In this document: positions 37,050-46,437 of the stretch, in pieces | How the letters are laid out: every line of letters begins with the position of its first letter | Numbering within the stretch: position 1 is the first letter of the stretch | Source: Paenibacillus humicola | Lineage (GTDB): Bacteria > Bacillota > Bacilli > Paenibacillales > Paenibacillaceae | Direction of reading: 5' to 3' | Assembly: GCF_028826105.1 (NCBI RefSeq) | Contig: NZ_JAQGPL010000001.1 | Span: 4,614,501-4,678,500, forward strand | DNA: 64,000 nucleotides | Program-made: the position numbers and the translations under genes | Notes under the pieces: model-generated | What the model saw: only the letters and a program-made list of their open reading frames with translations | The model's database searches: none | Told to the model about the DNA's origin: nothing

Positions 37050-37076
37050 CGCCCGGCTTCGCAAAGAAGGCGGGCG
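37050..37076 (-). terminator. Terminator of the second sugar ABC operon
   Basis: CGCCCGCCTTC, loop TTTGC, GAAGCCGGGCG and then TTTT on the minus strand. The stretch 37077-37239 holds nothing else that I recognise. Confidence 0.7.
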
Positions 37077-37239
37077 GTTAGATCCGTCACAGCTTCACTG
37101 ACGGTCAACGCTTCATCTGTCATCCAAATTTCGGGCGCATCGGCGAAGAACGCGCAATCTTCCTCCTGCCGTAAGCCCTGCTGCGGCGCGCTTCCGATAA
37201 CGCCGGCGACGTTCCCGACCGAACGGAAGTGCGCCGCCG

Positions 37240-38076
37240 TTATCCTTTGACGGAGCCGCTGAATACGCCGGAAATAAAATGCCGCTGGAAGAACAGGAAC
37301 AGAATGATGATCGGAACAAGGCCGATTACCGCACCGGCCATGACCGAGCCGTATTTCACGACGTTGCCCGGGCTGACCATCGTCGACAGCATCAGCGGCA
37401 GCGTGTACATTTCCTTGTCGTTCGTCGTAATGAGCGCCCAGATAAAGTTCCCCCATTGGTTCAGGAACGTAATGATGCCGAGCGCCGCCGCGGGCGATTT
37501 CATTGTCGGCAGCACGATCCGGACGAAAATATACAGCTCCCGCCCGCCGTCGATCCGGGCCGATTCGATCAGCTCGTCGGGGAATGCGAGCATCTGCTGC
37601 CGCATGAAGAACACGCCGAAGCCGCTGACCATGAACGGCACGATCAAAGCGTAATACGTATTGATCCAATCCAGTTTCGTCATGATGATAAACAGCGGGA
37701 TCAGCGAGATTTGCGTCGGAAGCATCATCGTCATAAGCACGATATAGAACAGCATATCCCGGCCTTTAAATTTGAACTTGGCGAACGTATAGCCGGCGAG
37801 GGCGGACAGCAGGATCATGCTGATCGTCACGACGCCCGCCGTAAACAAGCTGTTGAACAGCGCCCGCCAAATCGGCCACTGCTCCGCCAAATTGTGGACG
37901 TTCGCGAAGAACCGACCTTCCGGCAGCATCCGCGGAGGCGTTTTGAAAATATCCGTTTCCTTCAGCGTCGACGCCGTGAGCATCCAATAGAACGGGTAAA
38001 TGGACGCGAGGCCGCCAAGGCCCAGGAACAGATACGTGACGAGTCCGGCAAATTGGCTGCGCATGCCTTTGACCAT
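37240..38076 (-). CDS. Carbohydrate ABC permease, MalG type
   Basis: 278 residues with six helices. The EAA loop is ELIESARIDGGRELYIFVRIVLPTMKSPAAALGI, and MLPTQISLIPLFIIMTKLDWINTYYALI is the usual mid-protein segment. Its ATG shares a base with the preceding stop. Together with the MalF-type partner it forms the importer channel for the sugar caught by the lipoprotein at 39098-40447. Confidence 0.93.
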   Translation of the reverse strand: MVKGMRSQFAGLVTYLFLGLGGLASIYPFYWMLTASTLKETDIFKTPPRMLPEGRFFANVHNLAEQWPIWRALFNSLFTAGVVTISMILLSALAGYTFAKFKFKGRDMLFYIVLMTMMLPTQISLIPLFIIMTKLDWINTYYALIVPFMVSGFGVFFMRQQMLAFPDELIESARIDGGRELYIFVRIVLPTMKSPAAALGIITFLNQWGNFIWALITTNDKEMYTLPLMLSTMVSPGNVVKYGSVMAGAVIGLVPIIILFLFFQRHFISGVFSGSVKG

Positions 38077-38993
38077 CAGTATTCCCCTCCCTTGGTGACC
38101 CGGATCTGAATATAGGACAGGGCGGCGATGATAAAGGTAAGGATGTACGCGCCCGCCGACGCAAGGCCGAAGTTGAACGACGTAAACGCCGTTTGATACA
38201 AATATTGAATGACCGTGATGGTCGAATTGTCGGGTCCCCCGCTCGTTAAAATAAACGGTTCGGTAAACAGCTGCAGACTGCCGATCGTCGACAAAATCAT
38301 GCAGAACAGCAGCACCGGCTTCAGCATCGGCAGCGTAATCGAGAAGAACGACCGGATCGGCCCCGCCCCGTCAATATTGGCCGCCTCGTAATATTCCCGC
38401 GATACCGACTGCAGGCCCGACAGCAGAATGATGCTGTTGTAGCCGGTCCAGCGCCACGTAATGGCGATGATGATGAGCGCCTTTGCCGCCCATGGGTTTG
38501 AGCGCCATGGTATGTCGCCGATGCCGACGGCGTGCAGCACGAAATTGATCAGCCCGTTCGTTTCGCTGAACAGCAGCGAGAAGACAATCGAGTAGGTGAC
38601 CAGATCGATCAGTACCGGCAGGAAGAAGAACAGCCGGAACAAGGCGCGAAATCGAAGCCGGTTGGAATGAATCAGCGAGGCGATGATGGTGGCCGAAATC
38701 AGCATAATCGGAACCTGGACGACCAGCACCTCGCCCGTGTTCAGGAGCGATTTCCAGAACAGGTCGGTCGTAAACAGCTGCTTGTAGTTGGCGAACCCGA
38801 CGAAGGTCGTGGCTCCCGATTTGAACTCGCTGAAGCTGAGCACCAGCGAATAAATCATCGGATACAAAATAAAGACGGCGAAAATAATGAAAAACGGAAG
38901 AATAAATACATAAGGAATCAGGATCGAACCGATTTTGCGCCGCTTTGCCGCGGGATGTATGCCAGCCGTCAGCTGATTCGGATCGGTGTGCAA
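38076..38993 (-). CDS. Carbohydrate ABC permease, MalF type
   Basis: 305 residues from the TTG at 38993, seven bases after AAAGGAGGT; the longer in-frame ORF to 39086 has no ribosome site. Six helices. The EAA loop is EYYEAANIDGAGPIRSFFSITLPMLKPVLLF, followed by LTSGGPDNSTITVIQYLYQTAF. The non-ATG start and the attenuator-like stem before it may lower expression relative to the binding protein. Confidence 0.92.
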   Translation of the reverse strand: MHTDPNQLTAGIHPAAKRRKIGSILIPYVFILPFFIIFAVFILYPMIYSLVLSFSEFKSGATTFVGFANYKQLFTTDLFWKSLLNTGEVLVVQVPIMLISATIIASLIHSNRLRFRALFRLFFFLPVLIDLVTYSIVFSLLFSETNGLINFVLHAVGIGDIPWRSNPWAAKALIIIAITWRWTGYNSIILLSGLQSVSREYYEAANIDGAGPIRSFFSITLPMLKPVLLFCMILSTIGSLQLFTEPFILTSGGPDNSTITVIQYLYQTAFTSFNFGLASAGAYILTFIIAALSYIQIRVTKGGEY

Positions 38994-39036
38994 CGCGGAG
39001 ACCTCCTTTTGGACACGAAGAACGTATGTCGCCTTT

Positions 39037-39072
39037 AAAAAAGGTTCCCCGAGGCAGCCATTCCCCGGGGAA
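39037..39072 (-). terminator. Partial terminator between binding-protein and permease genes
   Basis: On the minus strand TTCCCCG (39072-39066) pairs with CGGGGAA (39051-39045) and is followed by CCTTTTTT. Its place inside the operon fits differential expression of an abundant binding protein and scarce permeases. Confidence 0.6.
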
Positions 39073-39097
39073 TAAACTTGCGGCATAGCCGGGCCGG

Positions 39098-40447
39098 TTA
39101 TTGCGCGGCTTTCAATCCGGACGCTTTGGCCGCATCCGCGTCGGCTTTCTTGAGCGCCGACTCGATGTCGGCTTTGCCGCTCAGGACGGAACCGATCGCG
39201 CTCTGCAGCGGCGTGTTGATTTCCAGGAAATGCGCGCCGTAATCAAGCGGCGGGATGTTGGTCGACACCGTTCCGAAGAAATCGGCTAGCGGAAATCCGA
39301 AAAACGGATCGGTTTTTTTGAAGTTTGCGGTGTTATAATACGGCTTCCAGGACGGGAACAGGCCGTGCTCCAGCTGAACGTCCTGGCCTTCGTTCGTCAT
39401 CAGCGAATATTCGAGGAACGCCCATGCCGCATCCTTGTTTTTGGACTGCGTGCTGATCGCCAGCACGGAGCCGCCGGAGTTCGCCTGGTTCGGCCCGCCT
39501 TCGGTGAAGGCCGGCAGCGGCATGACGCCCCATTTGCCCTTCTGGTCTTCGGCCTGGTGGCTGATCGTGCCGGCGTACCATACCGGGTAGATGACCGTCG
39601 CCACGTCGCCGTTAACGACCGCCCTTACTCGCTCGTCCCAGGACGGGGTGTTCAGGGCGATGCCTTCATCCTTGAATTTCTTCACCATTTCAAGCGCCTG
39701 AATGTTGGCCGGCTTGGCGAAATCGACGTCGCCGTTCTCGTTGTAGAAGCCGCCGCTCAGCTCGTTCATCAGCTGGTAAAAAACGTCGATGTCGCCCGTT
39801 GCCGTGAAGTCCTCGGTGGTCATCTTCACCTTCGGCAGCTTCGACTGCAGCTGCTTGCCGGCCGTGATGAACTTGTCCCACGTCGTCAGCGTCTTCGGAT
39901 CGATCCCGGCCTGTTCGAAATAATCCTTCCGGTACCAAACCGCCGAAGGACCGATATCCCACGGAATGGCGTAAGCTTTGCCGTCCTGTTCGACCGTCTT
40001 CCAGGCATTTTGCGCAAAGTCGTCCTTGTGCGCCATCAGCTTGTCCGACAGATCGACGAACTGGTCGGGGAATTTGAGCAGGAAGTTCGGGAAATCCCGC
40101 TGCTGCATCTGGATAATGTCCGGCGCGCCCATGCCGGCGGTCAGCGGCGGGATGATTTTCGTATAGCTGCTGTCCACGTGCTGCACCGTCACTTTGACGT
40201 TCGGATATTTTTTATTGAACCCGGCAATTTCCCCGTCAAGCGAATCGGCAGCGTCGTTCCAGGCCGCGATCGAAATCTCGCCCTTCAGATCGGCTGCCGC
40301 TCCTCCGGATGTGGTACTGCCGGTGCTTGCGTTCGTCTGGCCTTCGCCGCTTGCAGGCGAGCTGTTCTTCGAAGACGAGCAGGCGGACAGGATCGATCCC
40401 GACATGGCCACAATCATCAACCCGGTCAACAATCGTTTGCTTTTCAT
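39098..40447 (-). CDS. Extracellular sugar-binding lipoprotein
   Basis: 449 residues. Lipoprotein signal MKSKRLLTGLMIVAMSGSILSACSSS, then a Ser/Gly-rich linker and a cluster-1 solute-binding fold: ISIAAWNDAADSLDGEIAGFNKKYPNVKVTVQHV, MGAPDIIQMQQRDFPNFL, AIPWDIGPSAVWYRKDYFEQAGID. It is the first gene of the importer operon (binding protein, MalF, MalG), next to the Gfo/Idh locus. The start region lies under a stem-loop that covers the G-run before the ATG. Confidence 0.94.
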   Translation of the reverse strand: MKSKRLLTGLMIVAMSGSILSACSSSKNSSPASGEGQTNASTGSTTSGGAAADLKGEISIAAWNDAADSLDGEIAGFNKKYPNVKVTVQHVDSSYTKIIPPLTAGMGAPDIIQMQQRDFPNFLLKFPDQFVDLSDKLMAHKDDFAQNAWKTVEQDGKAYAIPWDIGPSAVWYRKDYFEQAGIDPKTLTTWDKFITAGKQLQSKLPKVKMTTEDFTATGDIDVFYQLMNELSGGFYNENGDVDFAKPANIQALEMVKKFKDEGIALNTPSWDERVRAVVNGDVATVIYPVWYAGTISHQAEDQKGKWGVMPLPAFTEGGPNQANSGGSVLAISTQSKNKDAAWAFLEYSLMTNEGQDVQLEHGLFPSWKPYYNTANFKKTDPFFGFPLADFFGTVSTNIPPLDYGAHFLEINTPLQSAIGSVLSGKADIESALKKADADAAKASGLKAAQ

Positions 40448-40454
40448 CTCGTAA

Positions 40455-40501
40455 CCCCCATGAGTTCAAAGTATTCCGTACTACAGTACTCATTATGGGG
40501 G
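40455..40501 (-). promoter_or_regulatory. Leader stem-loop over the binding-protein ribosome site
   Basis: On the minus strand CCCCCATAATGAGT (40501-40488) pairs with ACTCATGGGGG (40465-40455), leaving a two-base bulge and an inner GTAC-TGTA-GTAC hairpin. The right arm ends in the G-run just before the ATG (40447), so translation may be gated. Confidence 0.5.
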
Positions 40502-40647
40502 CTGGCAAACGGCAAGGCTATGACACGAAGTCAACATTTCTGCACTTATCGTAACTACTCGGCGGCGCGGAAGGGAGTTTTTCAGTTTAACGGGGATGTG
40601 AACGGGAAATACTTGAAGCATTATCAAAATCCGGGATGTGACCTTGC

Positions 40648-41979
40648 TTGCTGCTGCTCGACCGTTTGCGGGAAAGAAGACGGCACGATGCCGATTTGTT
40701 TCTTCAGCGCATGTTCATTACGCATCATCCGGTTACCCTTGCAGGGTACACCTCGCTGATCGATTTGCCGCGCACCGTAATGCTGCTTGAACAGCAGGCC
40801 CGGAATGCCATCGCCGCAGACCGGCCCTTGTTCGCGCTGGAAAGCGGCATCGGCGAATGTATGAACGAGCCGGACGAGCAGGCGGTCATCGAGGCGATAT
40901 CCGAAGGTCATGTAATCGTTATTGCCGAACACGCCGGCTTATGCATCAAGATCATACCCGTCACTCGCACGCTGTCCCGTTCCATCGAAGCGCCAATGAC
41001 CGAAAACGTGCTGCGCGGCGCAGTCAGCGCCTTCAACGAAGATCTCGATACCAATCTCGGCATGCTTAAAAAGCACCTCCTTTCGGATAAGCTTCGCACC
41101 CGGTCGTACTGCTTCGGGAAAGTCCGGCGCAGGCGCGCCACGCTGCTCTATATGGAAGGCCAAACAAACGCCGCACTGCTGAATGCGCTGACGCGGAGAA
41201 TCGAATCCTGCCTGGACCGGGACGTTCCCGACCTCTGCGCATTGTCCAAAATGCTCGGGTTCAACGTATGGACGCTCATTACCCGCTTCAACACGACGGA
41301 AATGCCCCAGGATGCCGCCTCCGCGCTCGGAAAAGGAAAGGCGGTCTTATTTCTCGACCGGTTTCCGTTTGCCATCGTCCTGCCGAGCTTGGCAACGGAC
41401 CTGTTCGCGTCGGAGAACGACCGGAATTACCCGCTGCTGCTCATGTCGGCCGTTCGGCTGCTGCGCGTTTTGGCCGTCCTGGCCAATATGCTGATGCCCG
41501 GCTTGTATGTCGCGCTCGTATCGGTAAATCCCGAGGCGCTGCGAATCGAGCTCGCCATGTCGATCGCCGGCAGCCGCGAAGGCGTTCCTTATCCGGCCTT
41601 GATCGAAACGCTATTGCTTCTCCTCATCCTGGAGCTGATACTCGAGGCCAGCATCCGCCTCCCGAAAACGATCGGACCCACCATCACGATGGTGGGAGGC
41701 ATCATCCTCGGGCAAGCCGTCGTCCAAGCCAAGCTCGTCAGCAATATCCTGATTATTATTTTGGCTGCAACGACAATCGCGAGCTTTACGGTCATCGGGT
41801 TCCATAATGCGATCTCCATCCGCATTCCCAAATATCTGTTTCTCGTTCTGGCGGCGATCTACGGCGTGCTCGGCCTATTCATCGGCATGGTGATCGTGTG
41901 CGCTTATTTGGCCAGCGTACGTTCGTTCGGTATTCCTTATCTGTATTGGTGGAGAGCAAGGGAGAATAAACATGGATAA
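40648..41979 (+). CDS. gerA: Spore germinant-receptor subunit, GerA family (second copy)
   Basis: 443 residues from TTG 40648, short for a GerA (about 480-530). The N-terminal domain (TLAGYTSLIDLPRTVMLLEQQ, GHVIVIAEHAGLCIKIIP) leads to the membrane domain with IELAMSIAGSREGVPYPALIETLLLLLILELILEASIRLPKTIGPTITMVGG. The usual 50 or so first residues are missing, and no good ribosome site precedes the TTG. In another frame just upstream the DNA reads ILEALSKSG, which resembles a normal GerA beginning, so the 5' end may be damaged by small indels. It overlaps gerB by eight bases. Confidence 0.88.
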   Translation: MLLLDRLRERRRHDADLFLQRMFITHHPVTLAGYTSLIDLPRTVMLLEQQARNAIAADRPLFALESGIGECMNEPDEQAVIEAISEGHVIVIAEHAGLCIKIIPVTRTLSRSIEAPMTENVLRGAVSAFNEDLDTNLGMLKKHLLSDKLRTRSYCFGKVRRRRATLLYMEGQTNAALLNALTRRIESCLDRDVPDLCALSKMLGFNVWTLITRFNTTEMPQDAASALGKGKAVLFLDRFPFAIVLPSLATDLFASENDRNYPLLLMSAVRLLRVLAVLANMLMPGLYVALVSVNPEALRIELAMSIAGSREGVPYPALIETLLLLLILELILEASIRLPKTIGPTITMVGGIILGQAVVQAKLVSNILIIILAATTIASFTVIGFHNAISIRIPKYLFLVLAAIYGVLGLFIGMVIVCAYLASVRSFGIPYLYWWRARENKHG

Positions 41980-43057
41980 AAGTTTGCAGGTGATGGTCAT
42001 GTATCTCCTGGTGCATATCGGGCTTATCTATTTCACGTATCCGATGGATATCATCGCAAGCTTGGACGTCGGCCACTGGAGCGCGATCCTGCTCGGCTAT
42101 GCGAGCCATGTCGCCTTGATCGGCATCTATTTGAAAGGGCTAAGCTATTTCGGCGACCGGAGCGTCATCGAAATTTTTCTCGGTGCCGGCAAAATGTTGG
42201 CCGTTATTCTGCTGCTTCCGGTCGCGATCTATTTCCTGGTGGTCATGACCATAACGGTCCGCGCTTACTCCGAAATCGTGACGCTTATATTTCTGGCGAA
42301 TACGCCGCTTTGGGCGATTATGGCGCTTCTGCTGGCCGTGACCGCATTTATTTCCGCTTTAGGCGTTGAAGCGCTTTTCCGAACGGCGCTTCTGGTCGCC
42401 GTTCTGTTTCTTCCCGTTCTGCTGCTGGTCTTCTGCCTTTCCTTTCAAAATGCGGATTGGCGCTATATATTTCCGCTAATGGACAAAAAGACGGCTGCGC
42501 TGTCGTTCGTGATCAGCCGTCCTTTCCTGCTCAGCCAATTCGCCTTTACGGGCGGATTCTTATTCATGGGCTTTATCCCGCCCTACGTGCATTACAACCG
42601 GCGCAGCCTAATGTGGACCAGCACGCTGCTTCTTCCTTTGTTTTTAATTTCGGTCTATGTTCCGCTTTTAACATTCGGCGAAAGCACAGCATCCCGGTTT
42701 CAATTTCCATTCATCGCGGCGGTCGATACGGTGGATGTCAGCTGGCTGATGTTCGATCGGGTCACGATGTTTTTTCTGATCAGTCTGATCGGCTTCGTGC
42801 TGATCTTCCTTTCCCTGCTTCTATGGAAGACGACGCTGCTGTTCCGGCGCGGTTTTTCGTTTGTCCGGCCGGTACCGGCCGTCCTGCTGCTGACGCTCGT
42901 TATGTTTATCGTTTGCTTGCAAATTCCGGACTGGAGCTCCATCGAGCGTTGGCTGTGGTGGAATTCGTTTCTGCGCCTGTATGTCGTCACCGTCATCCCG
43001 GTTGCCACGCTTGTTCTGGGAATGCGTCATGTTCGGAGGGAAGCGGCATGCCCATAA
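41972..43057 (+). CDS. gerB: Spore germinant-receptor permease subunit, GerB family (second copy)
   Basis: 361 residues with about ten membrane helices. Typical GerB segments are the short basic start, YFLVVMTITVRAYSEIVTLIFLANTPLWAIM in the middle, and FPFIAAVDTVDVSWLMFDRVTMFFLISLIGFVLIF near the end. It overlaps gerA by 8 bases and gerC by 10, so the three are translated together. It would recognise a germinant different from that of the first receptor. Confidence 0.92.
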   Translation: MDKSLQVMVMYLLVHIGLIYFTYPMDIIASLDVGHWSAILLGYASHVALIGIYLKGLSYFGDRSVIEIFLGAGKMLAVILLLPVAIYFLVVMTITVRAYSEIVTLIFLANTPLWAIMALLLAVTAFISALGVEALFRTALLVAVLFLPVLLLVFCLSFQNADWRYIFPLMDKKTAALSFVISRPFLLSQFAFTGGFLFMGFIPPYVHYNRRSLMWTSTLLLPLFLISVYVPLLTFGESTASRFQFPFIAAVDTVDVSWLMFDRVTMFFLISLIGFVLIFLSLLLWKTTLLFRRGFSFVRPVPAVLLLTLVMFIVCLQIPDWSSIERWLWWNSFLRLYVVTVIPVATLVLGMRHVRREAACP

Positions 43058-44136
43058 TGACGAAGCATTCTCTTCGCCATGGGCTGAACATGCTGCTGAT
43101 GGCGGGACTTCTGACCGTATTATGCGGATGCTGGGATATCAAGGATATCAATCACCGCGCCTTGCCGATTGCGATGGGATTAGAAAATAACGATGGAGGT
43201 TATAAGATCTATCTCCTGATCCCGCAAAAGACTCAAGGCCGGGAGGAAACGAAAGTGGTTACCGGAACGGGACCGACCATCAACGACATTATCGATCAAA
43301 TCGGCAAAAATATGGAGATGCAGGTCGATCTGCTTCATTTGAAGGTCGTCGTGTTCGAACGGGGAATCGCGGAACGAGGGCTGGGGGACAGCGTGTCGAG
43401 CTTTATGCGCTCCCGCTTCATTCCCCCAAAAACGATCGTTGCCGTCACGGACGAAAATTTGGAGCATCTGTTCGATCACTTAAAGTCTACTTCGACGACC
43501 AGCGGACTCGAGATCTATAATTATTTCGGAAAAAACGCCGGCTGGTCCCCGCAGGTGGCGCAAACGCGGGTTTGGCAAATTTTCAGAAGTCTCGGCTCTT
43601 ACACGCACGACGTGGTCATTCCCATCATCAAGACCGGCCGAACGACAACCCTTGACAGCACCGGCTCGGCCGTGATTAAAAACGGGAAGATGGTCGGCAG
43701 AATCAACTCGGACGAAACCCTGCTGTATAACGCTTTTAATGGAATCAGCACGCAGGGCAAAATCGAGGTGATGAATCACGCATCGGTCATGATTGTCTCG
43801 GAAAGCCTGCGACACCACACTTCTTTCGAGGGGAAACAAGCCGTTTTGAACAGCAGGCTGACCCTGAAAGTTACGATTTTGGAGACCAAAGGAGCCCCTG
43901 ACGCGGTCGTGATCAACCGCGAGCTCAACGAGCTGCTGACGGCCAGGTTTAATCGGATGTTCCGCAAAATCCAATCCGAAAAAGCCGATATTTTGGGATT
44001 GGGTCAATTTTTCCGAACCCGGATTCCGCGCGACCGCCTGAAAGATTGGAGAACGGACTATTATCCGGGCATGCAGCTGAACCTGAAGGTCAATACGATC
44101 ATTCAGGACGATGGGCTTCTCAAATTGAAGGCATAA
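43048..44136 (+). CDS. gerC: Spore germinant-receptor lipoprotein, GerC family (second copy)
   Basis: 362 residues from ATG 43048, seven bases after GGAGGG. The signal ends TVLCGCWDIKDINHRAL, the GCWD hallmark. The three-domain body ends with FFRTRIPRDRLKDWRTDYYPGMQLNLKVNTIIQDDGLL. It completes the second ABC receptor set, which has no small extra ORF like the one in the first operon. Confidence 0.93.
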   Translation: MPIMTKHSLRHGLNMLLMAGLLTVLCGCWDIKDINHRALPIAMGLENNDGGYKIYLLIPQKTQGREETKVVTGTGPTINDIIDQIGKNMEMQVDLLHLKVVVFERGIAERGLGDSVSSFMRSRFIPPKTIVAVTDENLEHLFDHLKSTSTTSGLEIYNYFGKNAGWSPQVAQTRVWQIFRSLGSYTHDVVIPIIKTGRTTTLDSTGSAVIKNGKMVGRINSDETLLYNAFNGISTQGKIEVMNHASVMIVSESLRHHTSFEGKQAVLNSRLTLKVTILETKGAPDAVVINRELNELLTARFNRMFRKIQSEKADILGLGQFFRTRIPRDRLKDWRTDYYPGMQLNLKVNTIIQDDGLLKLKA

Positions 44137-44173
44137 TGGAATCGTTTGAGAACGCCTGAATGTCCGTTCAAGC

Positions 44174-45514
44174 TTACAGCTTATAGGCCTTCATCGCTTT
44201 GCGCAGCTCCTTGATGCTCGGACGCTTGCCGTACATAAGCACGCCGACACGATAGATTTTGGCCGAGATCCAGCCTGCAATATAAATCGAGATCAGCAAA
44301 ATGAGGATCGACAGCCATACCTGCCACGCCGGCGGGTCCGACATTCCGAGCCGGGTGACCATCACGTAGGGCGAGAAAAAGGGAATGAACGACGTCACCT
44401 TGACAAGGAGCGAGTTCGGGTTTTGCAAGCCGCCCCACATGCAGATGTAGAAGCCGGCCAGCGCCAGCATCGTCACCGGCATGACCGCCTGACCGAGGTC
44501 CTCCGTCCGGCTGACGATCGAGCCGACCGCCGCGAACAGCGTCGAGAACAGGAAATAGCCGGTCAGGTAGAAAATGAGGGCGTATACGAGCAGCAGCGGA
44601 TCGATGTCGCTCACATGGAAATTAAGGTTACCGAGCGCCTTGTTGTTTTGCGGCATGCTTAGATTGACGGCAATGACGACGGCGTATATCGCGATTTGGG
44701 TCATGCCGACGATAAACATGCCGCATATTTTGCCGAACATGCCGGTAAGCGGGGAAACGCTCGTAATCAGAATTTCCATGACGCGGGAGCTTTTCTCCGC
44801 CGTTACTTCGCTGGCGATCATTTGCCCCGTTGTCATAATCGCCATAAACAGCATGATTACGATCGCGTATACGACCACCATATCCATTCCCTGCTGGGAC
44901 GTCGTCTTCCCGCTGCCTACGGTGCCGGCTCCGGCAGCCGTCGAGATTTGCACCGAATCGAAATCGACCGGTGCGAGCAGCAGCGTCTTCTGCTCATCCG
45001 TAAGCCCCGCCCCGTCCAGGACGGCCTCGGTCTTCACCGCCTGCAGCGCGGTTTTGAGCGATTGCGAAATGCGGCTTTCCATTACGTCCTCCGACTTGTA
45101 GCGGACGACCGGGAAGCCTCCGTTCCCGGACTCGAAATCGAGATAGCCGTCGATGCGCCCGTCCGCGATCGCCGCCTTCAGCGCCTGCTCCCGCGCCCCC
45201 GCCGTGCCGCCGGCGGGGATCGGCACGAGCCGGACATCCGGCTTTTCCTGCTTGCTGTAATAGGCACCGAGTAAAGCCGCCATTCTGGATACCGTAAACA
45301 GCTGCGAACCGGCTTTGTCCGCAGGGTTGTCCGCATAGCCTACGCTGGCCGCTTTATGCTCGCCGCTGAACTGGGAAATGATATACGGAAGATTGATGCC
45401 GATCGTCATGATGAGGGCCAAAATAATCGTCGTGATGATAAACGGCTTTCCTTTGATTTTGCTGCGAACCGTGAATCCGACTACCGTCCGGAAGCTGTTA
45501 TTCATGGTTTTCAC
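44174..45514 (-). CDS. ABC-2 permease, NatB-like
   Basis: 446 residues. One N-terminal helix (FIITTIILALIMTIGINLPYI), a large extracellular domain (about residues 40-210) and then five or six helices in the C-terminal half, containing SSRVMEILITSVSPLTGMFGKICGMFIVGMTQIAIY. This is the NatB/CcmB-like exporter layout. With the ATPase encoded just before it, it may export Na+ or a toxic compound, or remodel the membrane. It starts 17 bases inside the ATPase gene and is the last gene of the operon. Confidence 0.88.
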   Translation of the reverse strand: MKTMNNSFRTVVGFTVRSKIKGKPFIITTIILALIMTIGINLPYIISQFSGEHKAASVGYADNPADKAGSQLFTVSRMAALLGAYYSKQEKPDVRLVPIPAGGTAGAREQALKAAIADGRIDGYLDFESGNGGFPVVRYKSEDVMESRISQSLKTALQAVKTEAVLDGAGLTDEQKTLLLAPVDFDSVQISTAAGAGTVGSGKTTSQQGMDMVVVYAIVIMLFMAIMTTGQMIASEVTAEKSSRVMEILITSVSPLTGMFGKICGMFIVGMTQIAIYAVVIAVNLSMPQNNKALGNLNFHVSDIDPLLLVYALIFYLTGYFLFSTLFAAVGSIVSRTEDLGQAVMPVTMLALAGFYICMWGGLQNPNSLLVKVTSFIPFFSPYVMVTRLGMSDPPAWQVWLSILILLISIYIAGWISAKIYRVGVLMYGKRPSIKELRKAMKAYKL

Positions 45515-46403
45515 CTACCGTTTTAATGAAAATTTCATTCAGCGTCGGCTCCATAATCTCGAACCGCCCGATTTCCGTCTGCTGCATGGCAAGCTCCAGG
45601 ATCCGCCGCCCGGCGTCCTCCCGCTCGATGAACAGCTCGTAGCCGTATTCGTGCCTTACCGTCCGCAGTACGCCCGGAATCGACTCCAGCCCGCTTACTT
45701 CCCCTTCCGTTCCCAGCATGACGCGCTCGCGCGGAAAACGTTTCTTGATCGCCTTCAAATTGCCCTGCAGCACCGGGTTCGATCTGTGCATGATCGTAAT
45801 ATTGCGGCACAGCTCCTCGACATGCTCCATCCGGTGCGTCGAGAACAGAATGCTCGCTCCCGCGTCCCGCAGCTCCTTTACCGTCGATTTGAGCAGCTCC
45901 ACGTTGACCGGATCGAGCCCGCTGAACGCTTCGTCCATGATGACGATGCGCGGCTCGTGAATGACCGAAGCGATAAACTGGATTTTCTGCTGATTCCCTT
46001 TCGACAGCTCCTCGACCCGCTTGTCGTAATACTCCGGCACGCCGAACCGTTCGAGCCAGCGCTTCAAATTTCGCTCCGCATCCTTGCGGGTCATGCCGCG
46101 CAGCCGGCCGAGATAGACGATCTGCTCGCTGACCTTGATTTTCGGGTACAACCCGCGCTCCTCGGGCAAATAACCGAGGCTTCGCAGCTGCTCCTTCCCG
46201 TAAGGCTTCCCGCCGTATAAAACCCTTCCTCCGTCCGGATAAATAAGGCCCAGCACCATCCGCATCGTCGTCGTTTTACCGGCACCGTTCGCGCCGAGCA
46301 GGCCGTATATTTCTCCTTCCTCCACCTCGAAGCTGATGCCGTTTACAGCCGTCTTGTCTCCGTACTGCTTCACAATTTGCTCCACCTTCAAAGTCTTCAT
46401 CAT
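45498..46403 (-). CDS. ABC ATP-binding protein, NatA-like
   Basis: 301 residues. Walker A LLGANGAGKTTTMRMVLGL, signature LSKGNQQKIQFIASV, Walker B IVIMDEAFSGLDP, switch His in STHRMEHVEEL, plus the C-terminal extension typical of NatA (YELFIEREDAGRRILELAM...LNEIFIKTVGE). It drives the NatB-like permease that overlaps its end. It belongs to the second of two ATPase modules in this operon. Confidence 0.93.
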   Translation of the reverse strand: MMKTLKVEQIVKQYGDKTAVNGISFEVEEGEIYGLLGANGAGKTTTMRMVLGLIYPDGGRVLYGGKPYGKEQLRSLGYLPEERGLYPKIKVSEQIVYLGRLRGMTRKDAERNLKRWLERFGVPEYYDKRVEELSKGNQQKIQFIASVIHEPRIVIMDEAFSGLDPVNVELLKSTVKELRDAGASILFSTHRMEHVEELCRNITIMHRSNPVLQGNLKAIKKRFPRERVMLGTEGEVSGLESIPGVLRTVRHEYGYELFIEREDAGRRILELAMQQTEIGRFEIMEPTLNEIFIKTVGENHE

Positions 46404-46437
46404 CGTTCTCCCCTCTCTCTCGTTTCCAAAACGCAGC

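Noticed and set aside
40600..40759. A Cys-rich 53-codon ORF starting with GTG before the second gerA
   Set aside because: It overlaps the gerA start in another frame; its CCC stretch comes from a TGC run, and no family resemblance or ribosome site supports it.
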